From CATQGW01 sp965262235 (GTDB lineage: Bacteria; Chloroflexota; Dehalococcoidia; Bin125): 64,000 nt of DNA. The stretch is taken from the NCBI GenBank assembly GCA_965262235.1, contig OZ253504.1, positions 434,001 to 498,000 of the forward strand, in the 5' to 3' direction. Positions 36,945 to 45,013 of the stretch are shown here, one piece after another; position 1 is the stretch's first letter; every line of letters begins with the position of its first letter. Below the pieces are notes generated by a model, which ran no database searches, was not told the origin of the DNA, and saw nothing but the letters and a program-made list of their open reading frames with translations. The position numbers and the translations under genes were made by a program.

Positions 36945-37828
36945 TCGGCAGCGCCCGTCGCGACATCACCGTGTCGCTCCGCGAACTCGGAGACCAGATC
37001 GATCGCGCGATGGAACGTCGCGCCGGGGTGGCGCTGGATGTGGTCGAGCAGGCGGTCGAGCATCCGCAGGCGGCCGGGGCGGCCGATGATGTACGGGTGC
37101 ATCGTCAGCGTGAAGACGCCGCCGCGGCTGTACAGCTCGTCGAACGCGTCACGCCAGGCGGCGTAGACGTGTTCCGGCGCCGCCATCAGCCGCCGCCCAT
37201 CGGTCGGCGCGAAGACGAAGTAGGGGTAGTCGTCCAGCGCCCAGTGGATCGGCAGCTCGACCAGCCCCGGTCCGGCCCAATACGGCGCGTCGCCGCCCAT
37301 CAGGCTTGAGTCGTACGTGAAGCCGCGCTCGCGCAGCAGGTCGATCGAGTGGTCGCTCAGCTCCCACGAAGGTGATCGATACCCAGCGGGGGTCTGACCG
37401 GTGATGCCGCTCAGAATCTCGCTGCCGCGGTCGAGGACTGCGGCCTCCTCTTCTGCGGAGAGCGTCGCGGGCGGTTCGTGCAGATAGCCGTGATGCCCGA
37501 TTTCGTGCCCGTCCGCGGCGATCCGCTCAACCACGGTCGGATGGCGCTCGGCGATCCATCCGGGGATGTAGAACGAAGCCGGGACGCCGCGCTCGGCGAG
37601 CATCGCCAGCACGTGCGGCACGGCGACGGCCGGGCCATAGTCGCCGAACGACCGCGCCGACGGGCGATGCTCAATCCCGGGATCGCGGTTGATCATCCCC
37701 GATGCGCCGTCGACATCGAATGAGATGACGACGGCGCACTCGTTTGCGTCGCGCTCCGCGCGCAGCGTCGCGCCGCAACCGGGGCAGTAGCGCTCATCGC
37801 CCGACCAACCGCAGACTGCGCAGGTCAT
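36941..37828 (-). CDS. Polysaccharide deacetylase-family protein with zinc ribbon
   Basis: A 295-residue protein. Two CxxC pairs at the N terminus (CAVCGWSGDERYCPGCGAT) form a zinc ribbon fused to a NodB-like deacetylase. The NodB motifs include VVISFDVDGASGM (motif 1 Asp), EIGHHGYLHE (motif 2 H(S/T)xxH-like), YRSPSWELSD (motif 3) and FTLTMHPYI. Such enzymes remove N-acetyl groups from chitin or peptidoglycan, and relatives act on cyclic imides or allantoin. No signal peptide is visible, so the reaction is probably cytosolic. The zinc-ribbon fusion is unusual. It is coupled to the secreted Ig-like gene. Confidence 0.85.
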   Translation of the reverse strand: MTCAVCGWSGDERYCPGCGATLRAERDANECAVVISFDVDGASGMINRDPGIEHRPSARSFGDYGPAVAVPHVLAMLAERGVPASFYIPGWIAERHPTVVERIAADGHEIGHHGYLHEPPATLSAEEEAAVLDRGSEILSGITGQTPAGYRSPSWELSDHSIDLLRERGFTYDSSLMGGDAPYWAGPGLVELPIHWALDDYPYFVFAPTDGRRLMAAPEHVYAAWRDAFDELYSRGGVFTLTMHPYIIGRPGRLRMLDRLLDHIQRHPGATFHRAIDLVSEFAERHGDVATGAAD

Positions 37829-37831
37829 CGC

Positions 37832-38875
37832 CTACGAGAAGTCGGTGATGGTCGTGAAGCCCATCGTCTGGAAGGTGGTCATCGATTCGATCACGGCCGG
37901 CACGTCGTCGAGGCTGATCCGCTCGCCGATGATCGTCTCGGGGTGCAGCTTGCCCGACGCGACCATGTTCAGCATCGATGGGTAGTTCTGGTTGGGCAGT
38001 CCCAGGGAGCCGCGGAACTCGATCTCGCTCATCGTGATCAGGTCGATCGGCAGGCCCACCTCGCCCGCCTCAGCAGCCGAGGTGATGCCGATCTGCACAT
38101 GCACGCCGCCCTTGCGCAGCGAGTTGACTGAGTTCAGCATCGTCGCGCGGATGCCCAGCGCGTCGACCGAGACCTGCGCGCCGCCGCCGGTGATCTCCTT
38201 GACCCGCTCCGGGATATCGCCGTCGGTGGCGTTCAGCGTCTCGACGGCGCCTTCGCTGCGCGCCTTGGAGAGCTTCGCCTCATCGAGGTCGACTGCCACC
38301 ACCTGCGCGCCGAGCGCCGCGGCCACCTGGACCGCCGAGAGGCCGATCCCGCCGCAGCCGTTGACCACGACCCAGTCGCCGCCGCGCACCGACCCGCGGT
38401 CGGCCACGCCGTGGTAGCTGGTCATGAAGCGGCAACCCATCGCGGCGCCCGCCTCGAACGAGACGTTGTCGGGCATTCGGATCGCGTTGAAGTCGGCGTT
38501 GGCGATGGTCGCCTTCTGCGCGAAGCCGCCGGCGAACGCCGCGTTGTTGTCGCAGATGTTGGGGAACCCGCGACGGCAGAGGTCGCAATTGCCGCAGCCG
38601 TTGTGGAACGGGGTCAGCACGCGCATGCCGGGCCGAATGTGCTCCACCTCGGAGCCAACCTGCTCGACGGTGCCGGCCCACTCGTGGCCCAGCACAGCGG
38701 GCATCGGAATCTGGAAGCCGACCCACGAGAGATCGCCTTGCCAGAGGTGCCAGTCGCTGCGGCAGACGCCGCAGGCTTCAACGCGGACCAGCGCGTCACG
38801 CGGTCCAAACGTCGGATCATCGAACTCACGCACCACCAACGGCGCCTGAACGCCCTCCATCACAACAGCTTTCAC
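37832..38875 (-). CDS. Zinc-dependent alcohol dehydrogenase (MDR family)
   Basis: A 347-residue medium-chain dehydrogenase with a GTG start. Catalytic zinc ligands are in EACGVCRSDWHLW, LGHEWAG and the GCR region of motif 2. The structural zinc site is GCGNCDLCRRGFPNIC with four Cys. NAD binding uses VVNGCGGIGLSAVQVAAALG. It oxidises an alcohol or aldehyde with NAD(P); the substrate is open. It starts 4 bp upstream of the deacetylase operon, probably as the first gene. Confidence 0.93.
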   Translation of the reverse strand: MKAVVMEGVQAPLVVREFDDPTFGPRDALVRVEACGVCRSDWHLWQGDLSWVGFQIPMPAVLGHEWAGTVEQVGSEVEHIRPGMRVLTPFHNGCGNCDLCRRGFPNICDNNAAFAGGFAQKATIANADFNAIRMPDNVSFEAGAAMGCRFMTSYHGVADRGSVRGGDWVVVNGCGGIGLSAVQVAAALGAQVVAVDLDEAKLSKARSEGAVETLNATDGDIPERVKEITGGGAQVSVDALGIRATMLNSVNSLRKGGVHVQIGITSAAEAGEVGLPIDLITMSEIEFRGSLGLPNQNYPSMLNMVASGKLHPETIIGERISLDDVPAVIESMTTFQTMGFTTITDFS

Positions 38876-38997
38876 AGCGGATTCCTCTCATCGCCCCAGT
38901 CCGGGGCGGGTTTGACGTGCCTTTCAGTCTAGCCACCCATCGTCGGCCCACCGCCCATACGGCGAAGCGGGAACAGGCGCATCGATCGGATTCTCTA

Positions 38998-39165
38998 GTC
39001 GGATCCCCTCTCCCCCCGCACGGCGGGGGGAGATGCCGAAGCCTGCCCCTGCCCAGGCAGGGGGCAGAGGGGGGCGCCCATTGCGGAGCGGGGCAGCCCC
39101 CCTCTGTCACTCCGTGACATCTCCCCCCGCTTCGCGGGGGGAGAGGGGATCCGGCTTGTTCGGAG
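38998..39165. repeat. Palindromic repeat block
   Basis: Two C-rich/G-rich palindromes (CTCCCCCCGCACGGCGGGGG and CTCCCCCCGCTTCGCGGGGG) joined by a GCCTGCCCCTGCCCAGGCAGG hairpin word and a CTGTCACTCCGTGACA word. The gap of about 300 bp has no gene. Confidence 0.88.
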
Positions 39166-39180
39166 CGTTCCTCAACCCGT

Positions 39181-39969
39181 TTAGTCGTGAAACTTGGGGT
39201 CGCGCTTTTCGAGGAACGCGGCGAGGCCCTCGACGGCCTCGGGGCGACGCGCGGCGTCGGCGATGGCGCGCGTCTCCTGCTCCATCTGCGACTCCAGCGT
39301 GTCGTTGAACGACTGGTGGTAGAGCCGCTTCGCGGCGCCGATCGTCTCTGTCGGACCGGCCGCGAGCTGCGCGGCCAGCTGGGCAGCGGCGCTCTGCAAC
39401 TCCGCGTTGGGCACCACGCGGTTCAGCATCCCCCAGTCGAGCGCCTCGGCGGCCGAGAGCATGCGGTTGGTCATCGACAGCTCCAGCGAGCGGCGCAGAC
39501 CGATCATCCGCGGCAGGAAGTAGGTCGACGAGCCGTCGGGCGTGAGCGCGATCCGCGAGTAGGCCATCGTGAAGCGGGCCGACTCGGCGGCGATCGCCAG
39601 ATCGCCGATCAACGCCAGACTGAAGCCCGCCCCTGCGGCGGTGCCGTTGATCGCGCAGATCAGCGGCGCGTCCATCCGTGCAAAGCGCGAAATGGCGGCG
39701 TGGAGGTAGGTGGTGAGCACCTTGATCTCCGTCGCCATCGCGGGGCCGGCGTGCGGCATCGCTTTGAGGTCGGCGCCCGCGCAGAACATCCGGCCCGCGC
39801 CGGTCAGCACGACACAGCGGATCTCGGGGTCGTCGTCGCAGCGAATCGACGCGTCCATCAGCTCTTCGCCCATCTTCATCGTGAGCGCGTTCGCCGCCTC
39901 CGGTCGATTGAACGTGATCGTCGCCACGCCGTCGCTGAGGTCCCAGGTCAACGTTTCGTAGTCCGGCAT
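39181..39969 (-). CDS. Enoyl-CoA hydratase/isomerase-family protein
   Basis: A 262-residue crotonase-fold protein, started at MPDYETLTWDLSDGVATITF. Oxyanion-hole residues are in RMFCAGADLKAMP and INGTAAGAGFSLALIGDLAI. The second catalytic Glu region reads LTPDGSSTYFLPRMIG, where hydratases normally have an E before the Gly; here it is D. The CoA-binding helix follows. It could be a hydratase or isomerase in beta-oxidation. It is adjacent to and divergent from the dienelactone hydrolase-like gene. Confidence 0.88.
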   Translation of the reverse strand: MPDYETLTWDLSDGVATITFNRPEAANALTMKMGEELMDASIRCDDDPEIRCVVLTGAGRMFCAGADLKAMPHAGPAMATEIKVLTTYLHAAISRFARMDAPLICAINGTAAGAGFSLALIGDLAIAAESARFTMAYSRIALTPDGSSTYFLPRMIGLRRSLELSMTNRMLSAAEALDWGMLNRVVPNAELQSAAAQLAAQLAAGPTETIGAAKRLYHQSFNDTLESQMEQETRAIADAARRPEAVEGLAAFLEKRDPKFHD

Positions 39970-40054
39970 CGCGCTGCTCCTCCGCTTGAGATCGTCGGTT
40001 TCGACCGCCAGTCTATCTGCGATCCCTATGCTCGCCGCGAATCGAGGCGCGCCG

Positions 40055-40783
40055 ATGGTGACCACACAGAACGTGCGCTTTCCCGTCGAGGGCGGCCAGA
40101 TGCGCGCCGCGCTCGCGTTGCCCGATGAACCGGAGGGCACCGTTCCCGGCTTGCTGGTGCTGCACGAGCTGTTCGGCCTGAATGACGACATCCGCCGGAT
40201 CGCGGCCCGCTTCGCCGAGCATGGCTACGCGGCGCTCGCCCCCGACCTCTACTCCGTCGGCCCGCCGCGACCGATCTGCATCCTGCGCACGATGCAGGCG
40301 ATGAACAGCGGCAGCGGGCGGGTGTTTGACGACCTCATGGCAGGACAACGCTGGCTTGCGGAACAGCCCCAGGTCGATGGGTCGCGAGTCGGCGTCGCCG
40401 GCTTCTGCATGGGCGGCTCGTTCGCGATTCTCCACGCCGTGCGCGCGCCGGTCGGCGCGGCGGCGGCCTTCTACGCACGCGTCCCCCGCACGGTCGAGGA
40501 GCTGGACGGCATCTGCCCGGTCGTCGCCGGCTACGGCAGACGCGACAAGATGTTCCATGGCCAGCCTCCGCGCCTGCGCGAGCATCTCGACCGGCTCGGC
40601 GTTGCGCACGACATCGAGGTCTATCCCGACGCCGGCCACTCCTACATGAACCAACACCACATGCCGCGGCCGGTGCAGGCGCTGATGCGACATGCGCGCA
40701 TGTCGGTCGGCTACCACCACGACTCCGCCGAGGACAGCTGGCGGCGCATGCTGGCGTTCCTCTCTGAGCACCTGGCTGCATAA
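40055..40783 (+). CDS. Dienelactone hydrolase-family protein
   Basis: 242 residues from MVTTQNVRF; starts at 40028 or 39986 are possible. The alpha/beta-hydrolase core has VLHELFGLNDDIRRIAARFA, the nucleophile elbow GVAGFCMGGSFAIL (Cys), PVVAGYGRRDKMF (Asp) and YPDAGHSYMN (His). The Cys/Asp/His triad is that of dienelactone hydrolases, which open lactone rings in aromatic degradation. The substrate here is not known. It is divergent from the enoyl-CoA hydratase gene. Confidence 0.9.
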   Translation: MVTTQNVRFPVEGGQMRAALALPDEPEGTVPGLLVLHELFGLNDDIRRIAARFAEHGYAALAPDLYSVGPPRPICILRTMQAMNSGSGRVFDDLMAGQRWLAEQPQVDGSRVGVAGFCMGGSFAILHAVRAPVGAAAAFYARVPRTVEELDGICPVVAGYGRRDKMFHGQPPRLREHLDRLGVAHDIEVYPDAGHSYMNQHHMPRPVQALMRHARMSVGYHHDSAEDSWRRMLAFLSEHLAA

Positions 40784-40878
40784 GCACCGCGACATTCGGG
40801 AACCGTTTCGCACCCGCGAGCGTCCATACACTGAGAACGACGATCGGCCGCGCCTGCGGCCGTAGCCAGGAGGCTCTC

Positions 40879-41670
40879 ATGTCGATGCGGACGAGAATGT
40901 TGGGCGTGGCGGGACTCGCGCTGCTAACGGCGATCGCGGTCGCTGTCTGGAGTTTCGGCGGGGCGCAGGCACAGGAGGCCGATCAACCCGAGCCGGCAGT
41001 GGTCGAGGTCGAGCCGGAAGTGGTCGAGACCGGCACAACGATGCTGACCGTGCGGGGCATTGCCACGCGCGCACTCACTCCCGACCAGACCACCATCGAG
41101 TTCGAAGTGACCGGCCGCGACGAGACCGCTCAGAACGCGGTCCGGGCTGGCGATCGGGCGCTGCGCGCCATCCAGTCGCGCCTACGCGCCTACCGCGTCA
41201 GCGACGACGAGCTGCACACGCAGCGAGTCTCGCTGCGAGAGGAGTATGACTGGACCGAGCAGGGCCGCGTCTCGCTCGGCTTCCGCTACAACCAATCGCT
41301 GACGCTGCAGGTCGACGGCACCGATCGTGCGGGCCAGCTGATCGACCGGATCGTCAGCGCCGGCGACGGCGCGGTCTCGATCAACAGCGTCTCGTTCTCC
41401 GCCTCCGGCCGCGCTGAAGCCGAGCGCGAGGTGCTGCTCGCCGCGATGGATGACGCCCGCGCCACCGCCGACGCGATGGCCGCTCAGATCGGCAAGGAGA
41501 TCTTCGACACCATCGAGGTCACCGTCGCCAGCAACCTCAGCCCGGTCGCGACTGTCGAGAGCGAGGAAGCCACGAGCGATGAGCCGGCCGCCGCCGACAT
41601 CGCGCCGTTGATCCGCGCGGGGCAGGACGACGTTCAGGTCTCGGTGGTCATGAAGTTCGTGGCGCGCTAG
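40879..41670 (+). CDS. SIMPL-domain (DUF541) exported protein
   Basis: A 263-residue protein. A signal sequence (residues 8-30, VAGLALLTAIAVAVWSFGGA, then AQA) is followed by an acidic linker. The SIMPL domain contains LTVRGIATRALTPDQTTIEF and EEYDWTEQGRVSLGFRYNQS, then LIDRIVSAGDGAVSINSVSF. SIMPL proteins are periplasmic or outer-face, of unclear function, related to interleukin-receptor-kinase-binding proteins. It is duplicated immediately downstream (61 bp). CAGGAGG precedes the start. Confidence 0.9.
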   Translation: MSMRTRMLGVAGLALLTAIAVAVWSFGGAQAQEADQPEPAVVEVEPEVVETGTTMLTVRGIATRALTPDQTTIEFEVTGRDETAQNAVRAGDRALRAIQSRLRAYRVSDDELHTQRVSLREEYDWTEQGRVSLGFRYNQSLTLQVDGTDRAGQLIDRIVSAGDGAVSINSVSFSASGRAEAEREVLLAAMDDARATADAMAAQIGKEIFDTIEVTVASNLSPVATVESEEATSDEPAAADIAPLIRAGQDDVQVSVVMKFVAR

Positions 41671-41731
41671 CCCTGCGCGCTGTCGGCAACCAGCCACGCG
41701 CCAGCCCGGCGATCGTGAGAGGGAGATCCAC

Positions 41732-42514
41732 ATGACGATACGGAACCCAGGCAAAGTGCTGAGGCCAACCGCTCTCGCGCTAGTCATCGCCATTGCCGTC
41801 GCCGCCTGGAGTCTCGCCGGCGCGCAGGCCCAGGAGCCCGAACCAAGCGAGCTGGTCGTGGTCGAGACGGGCACGACGACGCTCACTGTGCGGGGGACTG
41901 CCACCCAGGCGCTCACGCCCGACCAGACCACGATCCGGTTCGAGGTGAATGCGCTCGACGAGAGCGCACTCGTCGCGGTCCGCGATGGCGACCGAACGCT
42001 ACGCATCATCGCCTGGCGCCTGCGTGTCTCGGGGGTCGGCGAAGATCAGCTGCACACGCAGCGCGTTTCGCTGCGACAGGAATACGACTGGACGGAGCAG
42101 GGCCGCGTCTCGCTCGGCTTCCGCTACAGCCAATCGCTGACGCTGCGGGTTGAGGGCACCGATCGCGCGGGACAGCTGATCGACCGCATCGTCAGCGCCG
42201 GCGGTGACTCCGTCTCGATCAACAGCGTCTCGTTCTCAGCCTCCGGCCGCGCTGAAGCTGAGCGCGACGTACTGCTCGCCGCGATGGTCGACGCCCGCGC
42301 CACCGCCGACGCGATGGCCGCCCGGATCGACAAGGAGATCTTCGACACCATCGAGGTCACCGTCGCCAGCGCCCTGAGCCCGGTCGCGTTCGCGCAAGAG
42401 GAGGAGGCGGAGGCGGAGTACGCGAGCGACTCGGCGGCCCCAACTGCGCGCTTCATCAACCCCGGGCAGGACCAGGTGCAGGTCTCGGTCGTGATGAAGT
42501 TCGTAGCGCGCTAA
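41732..42514 (+). CDS. SIMPL-domain (DUF541) exported protein, paralogue
   Basis: A 260-residue protein highly similar to the gene before it. Common stretches are LTPDQTTIRFEV (second copy) against LTPDQTTIEFEV, RVSLGFRYSQSLTLRV, and EIFDTIEVTVAS. It has a signal peptide in residues 10-32 (ALALVIAIAVAAWSLAGAQA). The two copies differ mainly in the linker before the domain and in the loop before the last strand. It arose by tandem duplication; both are probably expressed together. Downstream starts the array of short coiled-coil genes. Confidence 0.9.
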   Translation: MTIRNPGKVLRPTALALVIAIAVAAWSLAGAQAQEPEPSELVVVETGTTTLTVRGTATQALTPDQTTIRFEVNALDESALVAVRDGDRTLRIIAWRLRVSGVGEDQLHTQRVSLRQEYDWTEQGRVSLGFRYSQSLTLRVEGTDRAGQLIDRIVSAGGDSVSINSVSFSASGRAEAERDVLLAAMVDARATADAMAARIDKEIFDTIEVTVASALSPVAFAQEEEAEAEYASDSAAPTARFINPGQDQVQVSVVMKFVAR

Positions 42515-42580
42515 CCCCGCGCGAATCCCGCGCGGCGTAAGAGCTGGCGCCCTCCCACTCGCGGAGGCTCAGGCCAGCTC

Positions 42581-42610
42581 TTGCGTCTCCGTTCGGACTT
42601 TGGGTAGACT
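42581..42610 (+). promoter_or_regulatory. Leaderless promoter of coiled-coil gene
   Basis: -35 TTGCGT (42581-42586), 18-base spacer, -10 TAGACT (42605-42610), then six bases to ATG 42617. Confidence 0.85.
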
Positions 42611-42616
42611 TTCCGC

Positions 42617-42925
42617 ATGGCGATCAGCATCCCCCGCTGGACCGGCATGCTCCGCCGAGCCGGCGCTCCCGCCCGCGCCGCCACCGAGATCGCCACTGAG
42701 GTCGATCAAACTGTCGACGCCCTCGTCTCCCAGCAAGAGCACGACAGCGCCTTCGATCGCCTGCTCTACAGGATGCAGCTCGGCTTTCAGGAGGCCGACG
42801 CCCGCGACGCCCGGCTCGAGGCCAGCTTCAGCAAACAACTGCTGATCGCCGTCGGCATCATCCTGACCGCGCTCGCGATCGCCACTGCGATCGTCGTCGC
42901 GCTATTCATCCACTACCTCGGATAA
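42617..42925 (+). CDS. DUF1640-like short coiled-coil protein
   Basis: A 102-residue protein. Head: WTGMLRRAGAPARAATEIATE, then a linker DQTVDALVSQQEHDSAFDRL and a short coil (LGFQEADARDARLEASFSKQ). The C-terminal helix LLIAVGIILTALAIATAIVV is the membrane anchor. This head, neck, stalk, anchor plan is that of the DUF1640/CCDC90 family. The function is unknown. The first gene of a five-gene array. Confidence 0.85.
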   Translation: MAISIPRWTGMLRRAGAPARAATEIATEVDQTVDALVSQQEHDSAFDRLLYRMQLGFQEADARDARLEASFSKQLLIAVGIILTALAIATAIVVALFIHYLG

Positions 42926-42975
42926 CCGCCACCTCGTAGAACGCCGACGCGACCAGCCACTTCTTCCACCGGCTC

Positions 42976-43005
42976 TTGCGTCGCCGTTCGAACTTTGGGT
43001 AGACT
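42976..43005 (+). promoter_or_regulatory. Leaderless promoter of coiled-coil gene
   Basis: -35 TTGCGT, spacer 18, -10 TAGACT (43000-43005), six bases to ATG 43012. The whole segment is a close copy of the promoter before 42617. Confidence 0.85.
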
Positions 43006-43011
43006 TTCCGC

Positions 43012-43353
43012 ATGGCGATCAGCATCCCCCGCTGGACCGGCATGCTGCGTCGGGCTGGCGCTCCCGCCCAATCAGCCACCGAGATCGCCACTGAGGTCGA
43101 TCAAACCGTCGACACCCTCGTCTCTCAGCATGAGCACGACAGCGCCTTCGATCGCCTGCTCTACACCATGCAGCTCGGCTTCCAACGAATCGACGCCCGC
43201 TTCGAACAGGTCGATGCTCGCATGGACGCCATGGAAGCGCGGCTCGAGGCCAGCTTCAACAAGCGAATCTTGACCGCCCTCGGGATCGCCCTGACGGCGC
43301 TCGCGATTGCCACCGGCATCATCGTGGCGCTCTTCATCCGTTACGCCGGGTAA
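43012..43353 (+). CDS. DUF1640-like short coiled-coil protein
   Basis: A 113-residue paralogue of the gene at 42617. The head SIPRWTGMLRRAGAPAQSAT and the segment AFDRLLYTMQLGFQRIDARF are nearly identical. The stalk is longer by one heptad set (QVDARMDAMEARLEASFNKR). The anchor is ILTALGIALTALAIATGIIV. Tandem duplication of gene plus promoter is evident. Confidence 0.85.
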   Translation: MAISIPRWTGMLRRAGAPAQSATEIATEVDQTVDTLVSQHEHDSAFDRLLYTMQLGFQRIDARFEQVDARMDAMEARLEASFNKRILTALGIALTALAIATGIIVALFIRYAG

Positions 43354-43426
43354 CCGCGGCGCGGCAGGGCGCCGTCTCGGAGCGGCCCACGCGCCCTTCT
43401 GGACCGGCCACTTCTTCCACCGGCTC

Positions 43427-43456
43427 TTGCATCGCAGTTCGAACTTTGGGTAGACT
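43427..43456 (+). promoter_or_regulatory. Leaderless promoter of coiled-coil gene
   Basis: -35 TTGCAT, spacer 18, -10 TAGACT (43451-43456), six bases to ATG 43463. Confidence 0.85.
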
Positions 43457-43462
43457 TTCCGC

Positions 43463-43783
43463 ATGGCAATCAGCATTCCCCGCTGGACCGGCATGCTCCG
43501 TCGGGCCGGCGCTCCCCCCCGCGCCGCCACCGAGATCGCCACTGAGGTCGATCAGACGGTTGACGGCCTCGTCTCCCAGCACGAGCACAGCAGCGCCTTC
43601 GATCGCCTGCTCTTCACCATGCAGCTCGGCTTCCAACAAGCCGACGCGCGTATGGACGCCATGGAAGCCCGGCTCGAGGCCAGCTTCAACAAGCGAATCT
43701 TGACCGCAGTTGGCATCGTCCTGACCGCGCTCGCGATTGCCACCGGCATCCTCGTCGCTCTCTTCATCCATTACGCCGGATAA
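43463..43783 (+). CDS. DUF1640-like short coiled-coil protein
   Basis: A 106-residue third paralogue. It has the same head and neck, with stalk LGFQQADARMDAMEARLEAS and anchor ILTAVGIVLTALAIATGILV. It lacks one heptad of the preceding copy. The next gene starts 5 bp after its stop and has no promoter of its own, so these two form one message. Confidence 0.85.
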   Translation: MAISIPRWTGMLRRAGAPPRAATEIATEVDQTVDGLVSQHEHSSAFDRLLFTMQLGFQQADARMDAMEARLEASFNKRILTAVGIVLTALAIATGILVALFIHYAG

Positions 43784-43788
43784 CCGCC

Positions 43789-44052
43789 ATGCCGCAGAGT
43801 GCGTTCGACCGTCTGCTCTACACCGTGCAAGCCGGCTTCCAACAAATCGACGCTCACTTCGATCAAATCGATGCCCACTTCGATCAAATCGATGCCCGCT
43901 TCGACCAACTCGATGCCCGCATGGACGCGTGCGAAGCACGGCTCGACGTCAGCTTCAACAAACAACTCCAGATCGCCGTCGGCATCATCCTGACCGGTAT
44001 CGCGATCACCACTGCCATCATCGTCGCGCTCTTCATCCACTACCTCGGATAA
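43789..44052 (+). CDS. Headless DUF1640-like coiled-coil protein
   Basis: An 87-residue protein. It begins in the neck (MPQSAFDRLLYTVQAGFQQI) and lacks the 45-residue head of its paralogues. The stalk is a run of near-identical heptads (QIDAHFD, QIDAHFD, QIDARFD, QLDARMD). The anchor is LQIAVGIILTGIAITTAIIV. The heptads are also a DNA-level tandem repeat of 21 bases, so stalk length may vary between strains. Confidence 0.8.
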   Translation: MPQSAFDRLLYTVQAGFQQIDAHFDQIDAHFDQIDARFDQLDARMDACEARLDVSFNKQLQIAVGIILTGIAITTAIIVALFIHYLG

Positions 44053-44071
44053 CCTCCGCCTCTGGATCAAC

Positions 44072-44272
44072 ATGCTGCGCCGCGCCGGATTCTCGCTGCA
44101 ATCAGCTGAGGAAGTCGCCCACCAGCTCAACGACGACCTCGCCCAGGGCGCCTCCAACAAGCACCTCGACGATCGGATCCACGCGCTCGAGCGCCGGCTC
44201 ATGCTCTTCATGCTGGCGGTCGCCGCCCTCGCCATAGCCATCGCACAGCTGGTCGACCACTTCCTCGGCTAA
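44072..44272 (+). CDS. Short DUF1640-like protein without stalk
   Basis: A 66-residue protein. The head is retained (MLRRAGFSLQSAEEVAHQL), followed by a short link DDLAQGASNKHLDDRIHALE and an anchor at residues 45-64 (MLFMLAVAALAIAIAQLVDH). It lies 19 bp after the headless gene. The pair could together supply head and stalk, or be a split copy of one ancestor. Confidence 0.75.
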   Translation: MLRRAGFSLQSAEEVAHQLNDDLAQGASNKHLDDRIHALERRLMLFMLAVAALAIAIAQLVDHFLG

Positions 44273-44312
44273 CCAACCTCAGCTAACCAGCACCACCACC
44301 CACATCACGCGC

Positions 44313-44831
44313 CTAGGTCTCGTCGCGACGCCGCAGGTCCTCCGTGGCGATCAGAATCACGATCGCCCGGTCGCCCTCTTGCGAGATCCGCAGCTCTCCG
44401 CGGAAGGACGGATTGTCCACATCGCGGAACCTGATGAAGTCGATGCTCACGTGCCGCGGGTCCGACTCCACCGACCACGGCGCGACATCCAGCTGCGAGC
44501 GGTACCAGAGGTACAGATCGTCGGCGTCTTCTTCCGTGCTCTGCCAGCCGAAGATCAGCTCCCGCGTGTTCTCGGTGTCGGTGAACGCTGAACCCAACAG
44601 CTCGAGCGACTCACGCTCCGGGAAGCTCGGCGGCAGCTCGTCGACCGCGCCCTGAATCCGCACGTCGGCCACCGCCGTGCGATCGCTCTGGACCAGATAG
44701 TTGCGGAACAACCGCTGCGCCGCCAGCCGCTCCTCATCGTCGGAGCTGTCACACGCCGCCGCCGCCAGGCCGGCCAGCAGCGCAATCAGCGCCGTCAGCC
44801 CGAGCAGCACCCCGGAGCGAAGCGTCACCAT
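44313..44831 (-). CDS. Lipoprotein of unknown function
   Basis: A 172-residue protein, started at MVTLRSGVLLGLTALIALLA, with lipobox LAAAAC-DSS giving Cys at about residue 27. The mature part (residues 40-172) has alternating strands: SFPERESLELLGSAFTD, ELIFGWQSTEEDADDLYLWY and SFRGELRISQEGDRAIVILI. No family can be named. It is located outside the membrane on the lipid anchor. It is next to tRNA-His. Confidence 0.7.
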   Translation of the reverse strand: MVTLRSGVLLGLTALIALLAGLAAAACDSSDDEERLAAQRLFRNYLVQSDRTAVADVRIQGAVDELPPSFPERESLELLGSAFTDTENTRELIFGWQSTEEDADDLYLWYRSQLDVAPWSVESDPRHVSIDFIRFRDVDNPSFRGELRISQEGDRAIVILIATEDLRRRDET

Positions 44832-44872
44832 ATGTATGTAGCCGTCCCGGCGTTGCTGAGGATCGTGGGTGG

Positions 44873-44947
44873 GGTGGACGGCGGGATTCGAACCCGCGAG
44901 TACCAGGGCCACAACCTGGCGCCTTAGGCCTCTAGGCGACGCCCACC
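44873..44947 (-). tRNA. tRNA-His (GTG)
   Basis: The minus-strand cloverleaf is complete. The acceptor GTGGGCG pairs with CGTCCAC and has an extra G paired with the discriminator C, a mark of tRNA-His. The anticodon loop is TTGTGGC with anticodon GTG, and the T arm GCGGGTTCGAATCCCGC is perfect. CCA is not encoded. Confidence 0.96.
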
Positions 44948-45013
44948 ATGCGAGGTCCACGCGCGACATCGTAATCGCGCGCCGACGCGCGACTGATCGT
45001 ATCACGGCGCGAC

